A stretch of DNA of 64,000 nucleotides from Microcaldota archaeon (GTDB lineage: Archaea; Micrarchaeota; Micrarchaeia; Micrarchaeales; CABMGC01), in the NCBI GenBank assembly GCA_027334165.1, contig DAHWXM010000019.1, positions 1-64,000 on the forward strand, in the 5' to 3' direction. Both the position numbers and the translations under genes were made by a program. The stretch's first letter is position 1. The number at the start of each line of letters is the position of its first letter. Shown here in pieces: positions 1-8,773 of the stretch. The notes beneath the pieces are model-generated. The model was not told the origin of the DNA, made no database searches, and saw only the letters and a program-made list of their open reading frames with translations.

Positions 1-692
1 GGGTACGTACAGGTGTAGGATGTTGTGGAGCCTTGTGGAGGCGACATTGTTCGCTGGTAAGTCAGCCCAGGGACAGAGTAAGTGTTGCTTGCACCACCAA
101 AATTGCCAAAGTCGGCATACTTGGAGTACCAAGTCCATATGCCCTGCTGATTAGTGGATGGAACCGAGTCAAATATGTTGGATCTTGTCGAGTATCCGTT
201 AGATATTTGTCCGTCGACCATTGGAGAATAGCCATTGTTTATTAGTGAGGTATAAGCAAGGTTGCTGGCAACAACAGAGAGCGATGCGGTCGCCAACGAT
301 GTTGTGGACCACGACACCGTTAGGGTTGGTGTTATGGTAGAAGCTAATGCAGGGGTCGGAGGTGCCAGGCACACGTCGCCTGCCATGAATGGCACCGCAC
401 CTGAGTCTATGTACTGAGGACTGTTTTGGCCCACCGGCCCAGGAGTCGTTGGACAGGTCAATAGCCATGCCGCTGTATCATTGTTGTACAGCCTTGCATA
501 GGACACTTGTGAGATGGAGCTTGTCGATACTACGCCTTGCTCTGTCAGTGGGGAATAGTATTGATTCGAATAGGTAGTGGAAAAAGGATATGGTTGGGAA
601 AAGGTCTGGGATCCGGCAAGCAGCACCCCCGGAATAAGTGCGATTGCGAGAAGGAACAGCGCATACACAGGTATGGTGCTTGTTTTTGACAT
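1..692 (-). CDS. Secreted/surface protein with N-terminal signal peptide, truncated by window edge (not in ORF track)
   Basis: Hand translation of minus strand from ATG at 692: MSKTSTIPVYALFLLAIALIPGVLLAGSQTFSQPYPFSTTYSNQYYSPLTEQGVVSTSS...; no stop through position 1; Ser/Thr/Asn/Tyr-rich ectodomain; TATA-like sequence (minus strand aaagtataaatatg) about 40-60 nt upstream. Confidence 0.8.
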   Translation of the reverse strand, partial: MSKTSTIPVYALFLLAIALIPGVLLAGSQTFSQPYPFSTTYSNQYYSPLTEQGVVSTSSISQVSYARLYNNDTAAWLLTCPTTPGPVGQNSPQYIDSGAVPFMAGDVCLAPPTPALASTITPTLTVSWSTTSLATASLSVVASNLAYTSLINNGYSPMVDGQISNGYSTRSNIFDSVPSTNQQGIWTWYSKYADFGNFGGASNTYSVPGLTYQRTMSPPQGSTTSYTCTY

Positions 693-732
693 GTGCCAGT
701 TACCTCGCCGATCGTGTATATTCCTCTATTAC

Positions 733-750
733 TACATATTTATACTTTAT
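733..750 (-). promoter_or_regulatory. Archaeal TATA-box promoter of the secreted protein gene
   Basis: Minus strand reads gataaagtataaatatgtag upstream of the start at 692. Confidence 0.45.
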
Positions 751-805
751 CGTGTAAATCGCGCGAGTCCGTAGCAGTGATGGTATCTTGAAGGTGCACG
801 CACTT

Positions 806-1870
806 TTATTTTGGCGGTTCCAGAAGCGCTAGCAATTCCCCTTTTTCTTTTGAGAATTGGTCGCGTATAGGTGCAATTATCTTGGAGAGGCTGGATCCGA
901 CACCGGCCTTGACATCGGCGGGATGCAGGCTCTTTGAAACGAATGCCTTCTCGAACTCAAAATACGAATCGAAGGATACGTCGCCGCCATACTTGCTGTC
1001 CCTGTAGATAGTCATGCTGTTGGAGAATGGGAATATTACGTACTTACACAGCTCCAGAACTGGATTATTTTCCACAGTGCCCACAGGACACCACGCACTC
1101 TTCAGCGCAGATGATATCTCATCATCACTTGCCAGTATGGGTATTGCGGAACCGGCCTTGGACTTGCTCATCTTCATTGCGGCAACGATCTCTTCCTTGT
1201 CAGGGTTATCGGTTATCTTCGGTGGCTCTGCTAGGCCCGCAAGCAGGTGGTGGTGCAGCGGCACTATGTCATTGAATCCGAATTCCTTGAACAGTTCCTT
1301 CGCGAGCATGTGCACGCGCCTCTGGTCTATGCCGGAATGAGGTATGTCAACCCCGAGTTCGTGAATGTCTGCTATCTGCATTATGGGATAGATATACTGC
1401 GACACGTGAAGCACGTCCTTTTCGCTTCTGCCTTGTATTATCAGTGTGCGGGTAGCGCGTGCCATTGTTACCTTCCTTGCCATCTTTATAAGCAACTTCC
1501 AGTACTCGTCATTGTCCTTATACAGATCGGAACCGAGCACGACACGCGTGTTCGGGCATACGCGGTTGAACAGTTTTTTGTAGAACGCTGCAACCCTTAT
1601 TATCCTGTCCCAGTCCCCGCCCAGCTTGTTGTTTGCCATCGTGTGCCAGTCGGCGAGCAGTACCTGGGTCTTGACGCCGGCCTTGTCTAGATCGTTTATC
1701 TTCTTCCCCGCAACGAGTATGTGCCCTATGTGTGGCATGCCGCTTATCTCCAGGCCGATGTAATGCATCGGATGCTCCTTGGTCTCCAGGAGGCGCCGCA
1801 TGTCATCCTCGGTGACTATTTCCTCGGTAGGCAGCGACCGGATAAGGTCCATCCTTGTCTCGATGTCCAT
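806..1870 (-). CDS. tyrS: Tyrosyl-tRNA synthetase (archaeal type)
   Basis: 354 aa; HIGH-like motif (PHIGHILV), KMSKSKAGSAIP motif, class I aaRS fold sequence. Confidence 0.93.
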   Translation of the reverse strand: MDIETRMDLIRSLPTEEIVTEDDMRRLLETKEHPMHYIGLEISGMPHIGHILVAGKKINDLDKAGVKTQVLLADWHTMANNKLGGDWDRIIRVAAFYKKLFNRVCPNTRVVLGSDLYKDNDEYWKLLIKMARKVTMARATRTLIIQGRSEKDVLHVSQYIYPIMQIADIHELGVDIPHSGIDQRRVHMLAKELFKEFGFNDIVPLHHHLLAGLAEPPKITDNPDKEEIVAAMKMSKSKAGSAIPILASDDEISSALKSAWCPVGTVENNPVLELCKYVIFPFSNSMTIYRDSKYGGDVSFDSYFEFEKAFVSKSLHPADVKAGVGSSLSKIIAPIRDQFSKEKGELLALLEPPK

Positions 1871-2009
1871 GAATATCTCGATTATTTACCAATGTAAACA
1901 AATAAAAGAGTTGACGTGTAGGTGCTGTTGCACCGTCGTTGAACAAGGGAAAATAAGGAGTGTTTTTATTACTTTGCTGCGCAATAGTCCTGAAACAGAA
2001 AGTGATTGC

Positions 2010-3125
2010 ATGAGCGAACCGGCGGCACAGCCAAACGTGAATGAGGGATCGGTAGACGACGAGGAACTGCTCAAGTTCATAGAGTCTGCAAAGCCCAAGA
2101 TTTACGTGGTTGGCGCCGGAGGAAGCGGATCGAATACCGCAACAAGGATGTCGGAACTCAACATAGAGGGTGCAACGCTCATAGCCATGAACACCGATGC
2201 GCCCCACCTCGCGAGAACGCGGGCATCAAGAAAGGTCCTGCTCGGAAAGAAGTCTGCAAAGGGTCTCGGAGCTGGAAGTGACCCGAAGATAGGGGAGGAA
2301 GCCGCAGTGGAGAGCAAGGAGGACATAAAGCACCTGCTTAGCGATGCCCAACTTGTGTTCCTCACGTGTGGGATGGGAGGTGGGACCGGAACGGGCTCTA
2401 TACCGATAATAGCACACGAGGCCAAAGAGCTCGGTGCACTCACCGTGGCAATAGTTACGCTGCCGTTCACAAGCGAGGGCAAGGTTAGGATGAGGAATGC
2501 TCTGGAAGGCTTGGCGAAGCTGAGGCGCGTGACCGACACCACGATAATAATACCGAACGACAAGCTTCTGGCCGTTGCGCCGGACCTGCCGTTGAACATG
2601 GCATTTCGCATAAGCGATGAGATACTTGCAAAGGCCACGAAGGGGATAATAGAGATGGTGACAAAGCCAGGGATGGTTAACCTGGATTTTGCCGACCTTA
2701 GAAGCGTTCTCAAGGATTCGGGATATGCAGTAATAGGCATAGGGGAGGCAAGCGCGACACAGGCCACTGACAGGTCTATAGTCGCGATAGAGAACACGCT
2801 CAAGAGCCCGCTGCTCGATGTTAACCTTGGCACGGCGAAGAAAGCGCTGGTCAACATAATAGGAGGAGATGACCTCACCCTAAGGGAAGCGGAGAACATA
2901 TTCCAGGAGGTTGCCGGGAGGATAAGCGAAGACGCTATGCTCAAGTGGGGCGCCAGAATAGACCCATCTCTACAGAAGAACGTGCTAAGGATAATGGTCG
3001 TTCTTGGAGGAGTAGAGTTTGCGGAGTACACCGAGACAGGGATAAAGAAGAAGATACTGGACAATGCGCCAGACACAGATCTGGACAGCATCTTCAGCGA
3101 GGAGGATACCGAATCCGAGAAGTGA
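2010..3125 (+). CDS. ftsZ: Cell division protein FtsZ (paralog 1)
   Basis: Tubulin/FtsZ signature GMGGGTGTGSIPIIAH; start at MSEPAAQPNVNEG preferred over the longer ORF start at 1779. Confidence 0.93.
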   Translation: MSEPAAQPNVNEGSVDDEELLKFIESAKPKIYVVGAGGSGSNTATRMSELNIEGATLIAMNTDAPHLARTRASRKVLLGKKSAKGLGAGSDPKIGEEAAVESKEDIKHLLSDAQLVFLTCGMGGGTGTGSIPIIAHEAKELGALTVAIVTLPFTSEGKVRMRNALEGLAKLRRVTDTTIIIPNDKLLAVAPDLPLNMAFRISDEILAKATKGIIEMVTKPGMVNLDFADLRSVLKDSGYAVIGIGEASATQATDRSIVAIENTLKSPLLDVNLGTAKKALVNIIGGDDLTLREAENIFQEVAGRISEDAMLKWGARIDPSLQKNVLRIMVVLGGVEFAEYTETGIKKKILDNAPDTDLDSIFSEEDTESEK

Positions 3126-3135
3126 GGTCATACAC

Positions 3136-3327
3136 ATGGCAGGCGCTAAGAATCCAATAGTGGCATTCAGGAATTTCTATGCGGACGCAAGGCACGTCCT
3201 CAGCGTCAGTTACAGACCAGACATAGACACGTTCAGAAGAACACTGAAGATAGTGCTTCTCGGCATAATAGTCATGGGGATACTGGGATTTATAGTCTCA
3301 GAGATAATAAAGCTGGTTGTGGGATAA
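3136..3327 (+). CDS. secE: Protein translocase subunit SecE/Sec61 gamma
   Basis: 63 aa, amphipathic N-term plus single C-terminal TM (MAGAKNPIVAFRNFYADARHVLSVSYRPD...GIIVMGILGFIVSEIIKLVVG), directly after ftsZ. Confidence 0.85.
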   Translation: MAGAKNPIVAFRNFYADARHVLSVSYRPDIDTFRRTLKIVLLGIIVMGILGFIVSEIIKLVVG

Positions 3328-3417
3328 GCTGCCGGACACCATCGCGTATTTTAGCAATTAGCTAGCAGCATTATAAGGCATCGCGCAGTAATGTTTAGCG
3401 GCATTGGTGCTTATCTA

Positions 3418-4197
3418 ATGGAAGTGAAGATAGACTTTACCAAATCGGCGCAGGAGAACGCCGAAGAATACTTCGAGATGTCTAAGAGGGCAAAAAGGAA
3501 GGCCGATGGTGCAGATAAGTCTGCGACGGAACTGCGCGAGGATCTTGCCAAGGCCAGGGCCACCGCGCCAGAGAAGAAGGAGATGCGCAGGCTTAGGGAG
3601 AAGAAGTGGTACGAAAAATTCAACTGGTTCTTCACAAGCAATTCAATGCTCGCGATAGGAGGGAGAAGTGCACAGCAGAATGAATTGATAAATTCCAGAT
3701 TTTTCGAACAGAACGACATGTTCTTCCATGCGGACGTATTCGGAGCCTCGGTAGTGATACTGAAAGATGGCGTTAAAACGGACAGAGATACGTGGCATGA
3801 GGTTGCTCAGTTTGCTGCGTGCCATTCGAATGCGTGGGAAAACGGAGCAGCCGCAGCGGACGTTTATGCGCTACATAGGGACCAGATATCAAAATCCACC
3901 GGCAAGGGCTCGCTCGGCACCGGCAGCTTCCTTATGAAGGGGGATAGGGAGTGGTTCAGAGGCACAACTCTGGAGCTTTACGTGTCGCCAACGGAAGTTG
4001 AGGGACAACCACTGGTTGCGATAGAACCGGTACTCACAGCCAGAAAGCGAGGGGTGCACCATGGTATCCTTCTGGTGCCGGGCAACACAAAAAAATCTGA
4101 CGCTGCAAAAAGAATAGCTAAAAAATTCAAATTCGGAGACATCGATTACGTAATGCAGCACCTGCCGGCAGGGGGTTTTGCGCTGAAGGATGAATGA
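3418..4197 (+). CDS. Stand-alone NFACT-R (DUF814) domain protein with N-terminal coiled coil, CCDC25/RqcH-C-like
   Basis: AIGGRSAQQNELINSRFFEQNDMFFHADVFGASVVIL matches the NFACT-R pattern; no NFACT-N domain upstream. Confidence 0.78.
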   Translation: MEVKIDFTKSAQENAEEYFEMSKRAKRKADGADKSATELREDLAKARATAPEKKEMRRLREKKWYEKFNWFFTSNSMLAIGGRSAQQNELINSRFFEQNDMFFHADVFGASVVILKDGVKTDRDTWHEVAQFAACHSNAWENGAAAADVYALHRDQISKSTGKGSLGTGSFLMKGDREWFRGTTLELYVSPTEVEGQPLVAIEPVLTARKRGVHHGILLVPGNTKKSDAAKRIAKKFKFGDIDYVMQHLPAGGFALKDE

Positions 4198-4719
4198 TCA
4201 CTTCTTTGCCAGGCGGTCTATGCCTTCCTGCACCATGGTCTGTGCATCTTTGGCACCGACCCACCCACCAATCTCTGCCCATTTTCCAGGCTCTATGCTC
4301 TTGTAGTATGAGAAGAAATGCCCTATCAGTTTCTTCGTGTGTTCGCCCAGATCATCAATGTCCTTTATCGCGGCCTGGTCCGGATCTACCTTCTCGACAG
4401 GTACGGCGATTATCTTCGTGTCTATGCCTGCCTCATCCTTCATATGAAGTGCGCCTATGATCCTGGCACCCACCATGGTGAATGGATAGAATGCTGACGC
4501 GGTTATCACTAGTATGTCCATTGGGTCCCCGTCCTCTGCAAGGGTTCCAGGTATGTATCCGTAGTTGTAGGGGTACACCATCGACGTGTGTAGTATCCTG
4601 TCGACTTTGATTATGTTCAAACTCTTTTCGTGCTCGTACTTTACGTTGCTGCCCTTAGGTATCTCTATTATCGCATTTACCTTTGCAGGAGCGTCGCTCC
4701 CAGCGGTTATGTTAGACAT
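4198..4719 (-). CDS. ppa: Inorganic pyrophosphatase (family I)
   Basis: MSNITAGSDAPAKVNAIIEIPKGSNVKYEHEK...DGDPMDILV signature. Confidence 0.93.
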   Translation of the reverse strand: MSNITAGSDAPAKVNAIIEIPKGSNVKYEHEKSLNIIKVDRILHTSMVYPYNYGYIPGTLAEDGDPMDILVITASAFYPFTMVGARIIGALHMKDEAGIDTKIIAVPVEKVDPDQAAIKDIDDLGEHTKKLIGHFFSYYKSIEPGKWAEIGGWVGAKDAQTMVQEGIDRLAKK

Positions 4720-4842
4720 AAAAAACACTCGTATAACATTTGCACGCAAATCTATAAAAGTGTGACCCGAATGCGATGACGTTTATCCCGATGTGGAGTT
4801 GGACTCGCAAAGGATTTTAAACCTTTTTTAGCCAAGTAAATC

Positions 4843-6447
4843 ATGCCTACTAAATATATCGTCGTGTTAGGTTCGCTCATGAGCGGGCTCGGTAAGGGCG
4901 TTGTCACTTCTTCTATCATAAAGATACTGGATTTCTACGGCTACAGCGTGCTTCCGATAAAATTTGACGGCTATCTGAACTATGATTGCGGCACGATGAA
5001 CCCGTACAGGCACGGCGAGGTCTTCGTTCTTGATGACAAGAGCGAAGTTGACATGGACTTCGGAATGTACGAGCGCTTCCTCAACAGGAGCATAACAGGA
5101 GATCTCTCTATAACTGGAGGAAAGCTCTTCTCATCCATAATAACCAAGGAGAGGAGAGGCGATTACCTTGGCGAGGATGTGCAGATAATACCGCACCTTA
5201 CGGACGAGATACACAAACAGATAGAGACAATTGCTGAGAAGAAAAAACCAGACGTCTTCGTGATAGAGGTCGGAGGCACGGTCGGCGACATAGAGAACAG
5301 TTACTTCATAGAGTCGATGAGGCAGTTCTCGCTCAAGCACGAGGTTGTTTTCATCAACCTGACGTACGTGCCCAGCATAGACGTGGTTGGAGAACAGAAG
5401 ACAAAACCGGCGCAGCTCGGTTTCCGGATGCTACTGCAGTCCGGAATAATGCCCAACTTCATAATATGCAGGTCTGACGCGAAGCTCCTTGAAAAGACAA
5501 AGGAAAAACTAGCCATGTTCTCGAATCTCGGCAAGGAGAGGATAATAGACGATTCTGACGTAGGGACGCTTTACGAGTTGCCGCTGTACCTCATGTCGCA
5601 GAAATTCGACAAGATGCTGATAAAGGACCTTGGATTGCATCCGAGAGGCATAGACAACGCAAAGTACAACGCATGGAAGTCGCGCACCTCAAGGATAAAA
5701 AAACCCGGAACGAAGGTGACCGTGTCAGTAGTCGGAAAGTACACTGGGCTCAAGGATTCCTATGCCAGCATAAAGGAGGCACTGATACATGCAGGCGCTG
5801 AACTCGATGCCGGAATAAACATAAGATGGATAGAGTCCGATAACCTAGAGGGCAAGAAGGATCTTCCGGAACTTAACGGCTCTGATGCAATAATAGTGCC
5901 GGGAGGTTTTGGCAGACGCGGAATAGAAGGCATGATAAACGCCATCAGGTACGCAAGAGAGCACGGCACACCGTTTCTGGGTATATGCCTGGGCATGCAG
6001 CTCATGGTAATCGAGTATGCAAGGAACGTTGCCGGAATGAAGAGTGCAAATTCCTCGGAATTCAACCCTAAGACTAAGTACAATGTGATAGACCTTCTGG
6101 AATCACAGCGCGACATAAAGCTCAAGGGAGGCACAATGAGACTTGGCTCCTGGAGCTGCAAGCTGCCCATGACAGATTCGATAGCGTACAGGGCATACGG
6201 AAGCCACGATATAGAAGAGAGGCACAGGCATAGATACGAATTCAATGGCAAGTTCGCAAAGGCGTTGGAGCGGGCGGGATTGAAGATAACGGGGATTACA
6301 AAGAACGGTTCGTTAGTGGAGTTCGTAGAATGGAGCAATGGATTTGGGATAGGGACGCAGGCCCATCCGGAGTTGAAGTCTAGGTTCGAGAGCGCGGCGC
6401 CGCTATTCGTTGGCTTGATAAAGGAGGCAATGTCAAGAAAGAAATGA
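4843..6447 (+). CDS. pyrG: CTP synthase
   Basis: 534 aa; VVTSSIIKIL N-terminal, C-terminal GATase GICLGMQ. Confidence 0.97.
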   Translation: MPTKYIVVLGSLMSGLGKGVVTSSIIKILDFYGYSVLPIKFDGYLNYDCGTMNPYRHGEVFVLDDKSEVDMDFGMYERFLNRSITGDLSITGGKLFSSIITKERRGDYLGEDVQIIPHLTDEIHKQIETIAEKKKPDVFVIEVGGTVGDIENSYFIESMRQFSLKHEVVFINLTYVPSIDVVGEQKTKPAQLGFRMLLQSGIMPNFIICRSDAKLLEKTKEKLAMFSNLGKERIIDDSDVGTLYELPLYLMSQKFDKMLIKDLGLHPRGIDNAKYNAWKSRTSRIKKPGTKVTVSVVGKYTGLKDSYASIKEALIHAGAELDAGINIRWIESDNLEGKKDLPELNGSDAIIVPGGFGRRGIEGMINAIRYAREHGTPFLGICLGMQLMVIEYARNVAGMKSANSSEFNPKTKYNVIDLLESQRDIKLKGGTMRLGSWSCKLPMTDSIAYRAYGSHDIEERHRHRYEFNGKFAKALERAGLKITGITKNGSLVEFVEWSNGFGIGTQAHPELKSRFESAAPLFVGLIKEAMSRKK

Positions 6448-7134
6448 GCGGAAGAGCGCCAAGACCTGCTTCGCGCCGGCCTTTGATGACCCGAATTCTC
6501 TCTGCCTGAATGTGTACGGAATCTCACTCATGCGTACCATGGCACGTCTGTCGATGCACTTGAGGATATCGAAAAGTACCTTGTAGCCCTCGCCGACGAA
6601 CCTACCGCGGTTGTCACGTATCAGCGACACCGCCAATTTCCTGCGCATGCCAAAAAACCCGGAGAATATGTCGCTGGATGTCTTTTTTCCGGTGGCAAGC
6701 AGGACGGCGAGTCCGATGGTGCCGAGTGACTTTGACACCATTTTTCGGTACAGGGGCCAATTCTCGACCTTGTTGCGCACGGCAATGGACATGTCGAATC
6801 CGGAAGACAATGAGGAGTATATCCTTCCAACCGTCTCTGGAGGGTGCTGCAGATCGGCATCCATCACCACCACAAAGCGCGTTCTGCTTCTTAGGATCCC
6901 ATCGATTACGCTGCGGGTAAGTCCCTTCCGTTTGCCTCTTCTCTCGATTATCGCAATGTTCTTGTCGGATCCCGACATTCCTCGGACTATGGATTCCGTT
7001 TTATCGGTAGATCCGTCGTCGACTATGATCAGGCGGGCGCCCGGATACTGTCTGCGCAGGCTTGACACCAGGGCGTATGCGGATTTTTCCTCATTCAGGG
7101 TTGGCAATATGAGGGTTAGGTCATTGAATCTCAT
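6433..7134 (-). CDS. Family 2 glycosyltransferase (dolichyl-phosphate sugar synthase-like)
   Basis: MRFNDLTLILPTLNEEKSAYALVSSLRRQYPGARLIIVDDGSTDKT...VVMDADLQHPPE. Confidence 0.88.
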   Translation of the reverse strand: MRFNDLTLILPTLNEEKSAYALVSSLRRQYPGARLIIVDDGSTDKTESIVRGMSGSDKNIAIIERRGKRKGLTRSVIDGILRSRTRFVVVMDADLQHPPETVGRIYSSLSSGFDMSIAVRNKVENWPLYRKMVSKSLGTIGLAVLLATGKKTSSDIFSGFFGMRRKLAVSLIRDNRGRFVGEGYKVLFDILKCIDRRAMVRMSEIPYTFRQREFGSSKAGAKQVLALFRSFLS

Positions 7135-7135
7135 G

Positions 7136-8761
7136 TCAGTTCGCCTTAGATCCGTTAACATCAGGGATGAACAGTTTTGTGTACCGGAGTGCCAGGGTAG
7201 TTGGGGCACTGAGCATTGGCAGATGTCCCACTGCGGCGGTAAGGCTCTTTATGTCGGAGAGGGTCATCACATGGGTTCTTGCCAGGATGACCGGGTACAA
7301 CGCCGCCGCTGCAAGAGCCCCTAGAATCAGCTCTGCTGCCATTACCGGATCTGACAACGGGTTGACAACAGAGGCGTTGGCAAGGTACAGCAGCGCGTAT
7401 AGCACGGCACCGAATAGGATGTTGCTCCCGAATATGGCAAGGATCTTCATGTAATCGAATCTTACTCCGAAAGTGCGTATCGCGCCGCGTATCATCAATA
7501 TTATTGATATGGCGTTGCTCACCAAGAATATCGCGACTATGTTGCCGTAAACCGCGAAACGCGGTGTGAGCAGAAGTAGAAGAATGAGGCCGGAGACCGC
7601 TGCGATGGCGTTGTACTTCAGCACTAATCCAGTTTTTCCGCGTGAAACAATGAGTCCACTGATGAACAGGCTGACGGTGTTGACTATAGCGCCGATGAGT
7701 ATCAGGGACAGGTAAGTAGGCGCAGTGGAGTAGCTTTTGGACAGAAACAGGTATATCGCAGGCTCGGAAAACACGGCAAGATAAACGAGCAGCGGGAGAG
7801 TGAGTATCAGCGAGTAGCCAAGAACCTTGTTGTATGTCTTGTGCAGGCTTTGCGGTTTTTTGACCAGCTTTGCAGTGGAGAACGCTGGCAGCAGTGCGTT
7901 GTTTATGCTGTTGTGCAGAAGTATAACTGCGCTAAGACCCTTTAGCGCTGCGCCGTAATTGCCAAGTATTGCCTTGGACACGTAGAATCCTAGAAATAGT
8001 ATAGAGAAGTTCTGCATACCATCATTCAGCATTGTGTTGAACCCTATCGGAAATGAGAACTTTGCAGTCTCTTTCAGTTCCCAGAGCATCGGGCGAGTGA
8101 ATGTGAATCCGCCATACTGGCCCATCGAACGGAACACGAGTAGTGTGGCTAGCAAGGCACTTGCAGCGTAGCCCAGAAGCATGCCTATCAGGGCGCCCTC
8201 GACGCCAAATCCGAGCATTATGAGGCCCACACTGCCTGCAAGCTGTATTGAATTGCCGACTATGCCGCTTATTGACGAGTATATTCCGCGTGAGAGCCCT
8301 ATTAGTGCCTGTACAGATACGGCCTGCAGCATCACGAATAGGATCATCAGCGATGATGTGATCAGCGTTATATGAGGTATGTCGAGGCTCTTGTAAAGCG
8401 TGTTTGACACGTAACCGCTGAGCAGGAGGGCCAGAATGGTTATCGCAACGGATGACAGAGCCAGAAGAACATATCCTGAAGACAGGGTACGGGACATGCG
8501 CCTTGTATCGCGGGAATAGCTGTGTATCGCCAGGTGACGGTTGAAATAGGTACCGATGCCAAAGCCCCCGACCGCGTCTATTAGCGATGCAAAGCCGAAA
8601 GCGAATACGTAGATACCATAGTCCACAGGTCCGAGGAGTCTGGCGACGAGTATTATCGTTACTCCGGTTATTACAATGTTTGCTATCTGGCCCAGCATAA
8701 CGGCAGACATAACGCGTGCAGTGCGCCTTCCCAGGCTCTCCTTAACTTCTACTGCGCTCAT
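7136..8761 (-). CDS. Polysaccharide/oligosaccharide flippase (Wzx/MATE-like, MVF family)
   Basis: 541 aa, multiple TM segments, N-terminal GQIANIVITGVTIILVARLLGPVDYGIYVFAFGF typical of Wzx-type exporters. Confidence 0.87.
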   Translation of the reverse strand: MSAVEVKESLGRRTARVMSAVMLGQIANIVITGVTIILVARLLGPVDYGIYVFAFGFASLIDAVGGFGIGTYFNRHLAIHSYSRDTRRMSRTLSSGYVLLALSSVAITILALLLSGYVSNTLYKSLDIPHITLITSSLMILFVMLQAVSVQALIGLSRGIYSSISGIVGNSIQLAGSVGLIMLGFGVEGALIGMLLGYAASALLATLLVFRSMGQYGGFTFTRPMLWELKETAKFSFPIGFNTMLNDGMQNFSILFLGFYVSKAILGNYGAALKGLSAVILLHNSINNALLPAFSTAKLVKKPQSLHKTYNKVLGYSLILTLPLLVYLAVFSEPAIYLFLSKSYSTAPTYLSLILIGAIVNTVSLFISGLIVSRGKTGLVLKYNAIAAVSGLILLLLLTPRFAVYGNIVAIFLVSNAISIILMIRGAIRTFGVRFDYMKILAIFGSNILFGAVLYALLYLANASVVNPLSDPVMAAELILGALAAAALYPVILARTHVMTLSDIKSLTAAVGHLPMLSAPTTLALRYTKLFIPDVNGSKAN

Positions 8762-8773
8762 TCTCGGGCCCCG

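Noticed and set aside
2102-3091. 329-aa minus-strand ORF antisense to ftsZ
   Set aside because: Shadow of the real plus-strand ftsZ frame; Ser/Ala/Pro-rich with no family resemblance.
5760-6527. 255-aa minus-strand ORF across the pyrG 3' end
   Set aside because: Antisense to the well-supported pyrG coding sequence.
6611-7324. 237-aa plus-strand ORF
   Set aside because: Antisense to the GT2 gene; no coherent protein features.
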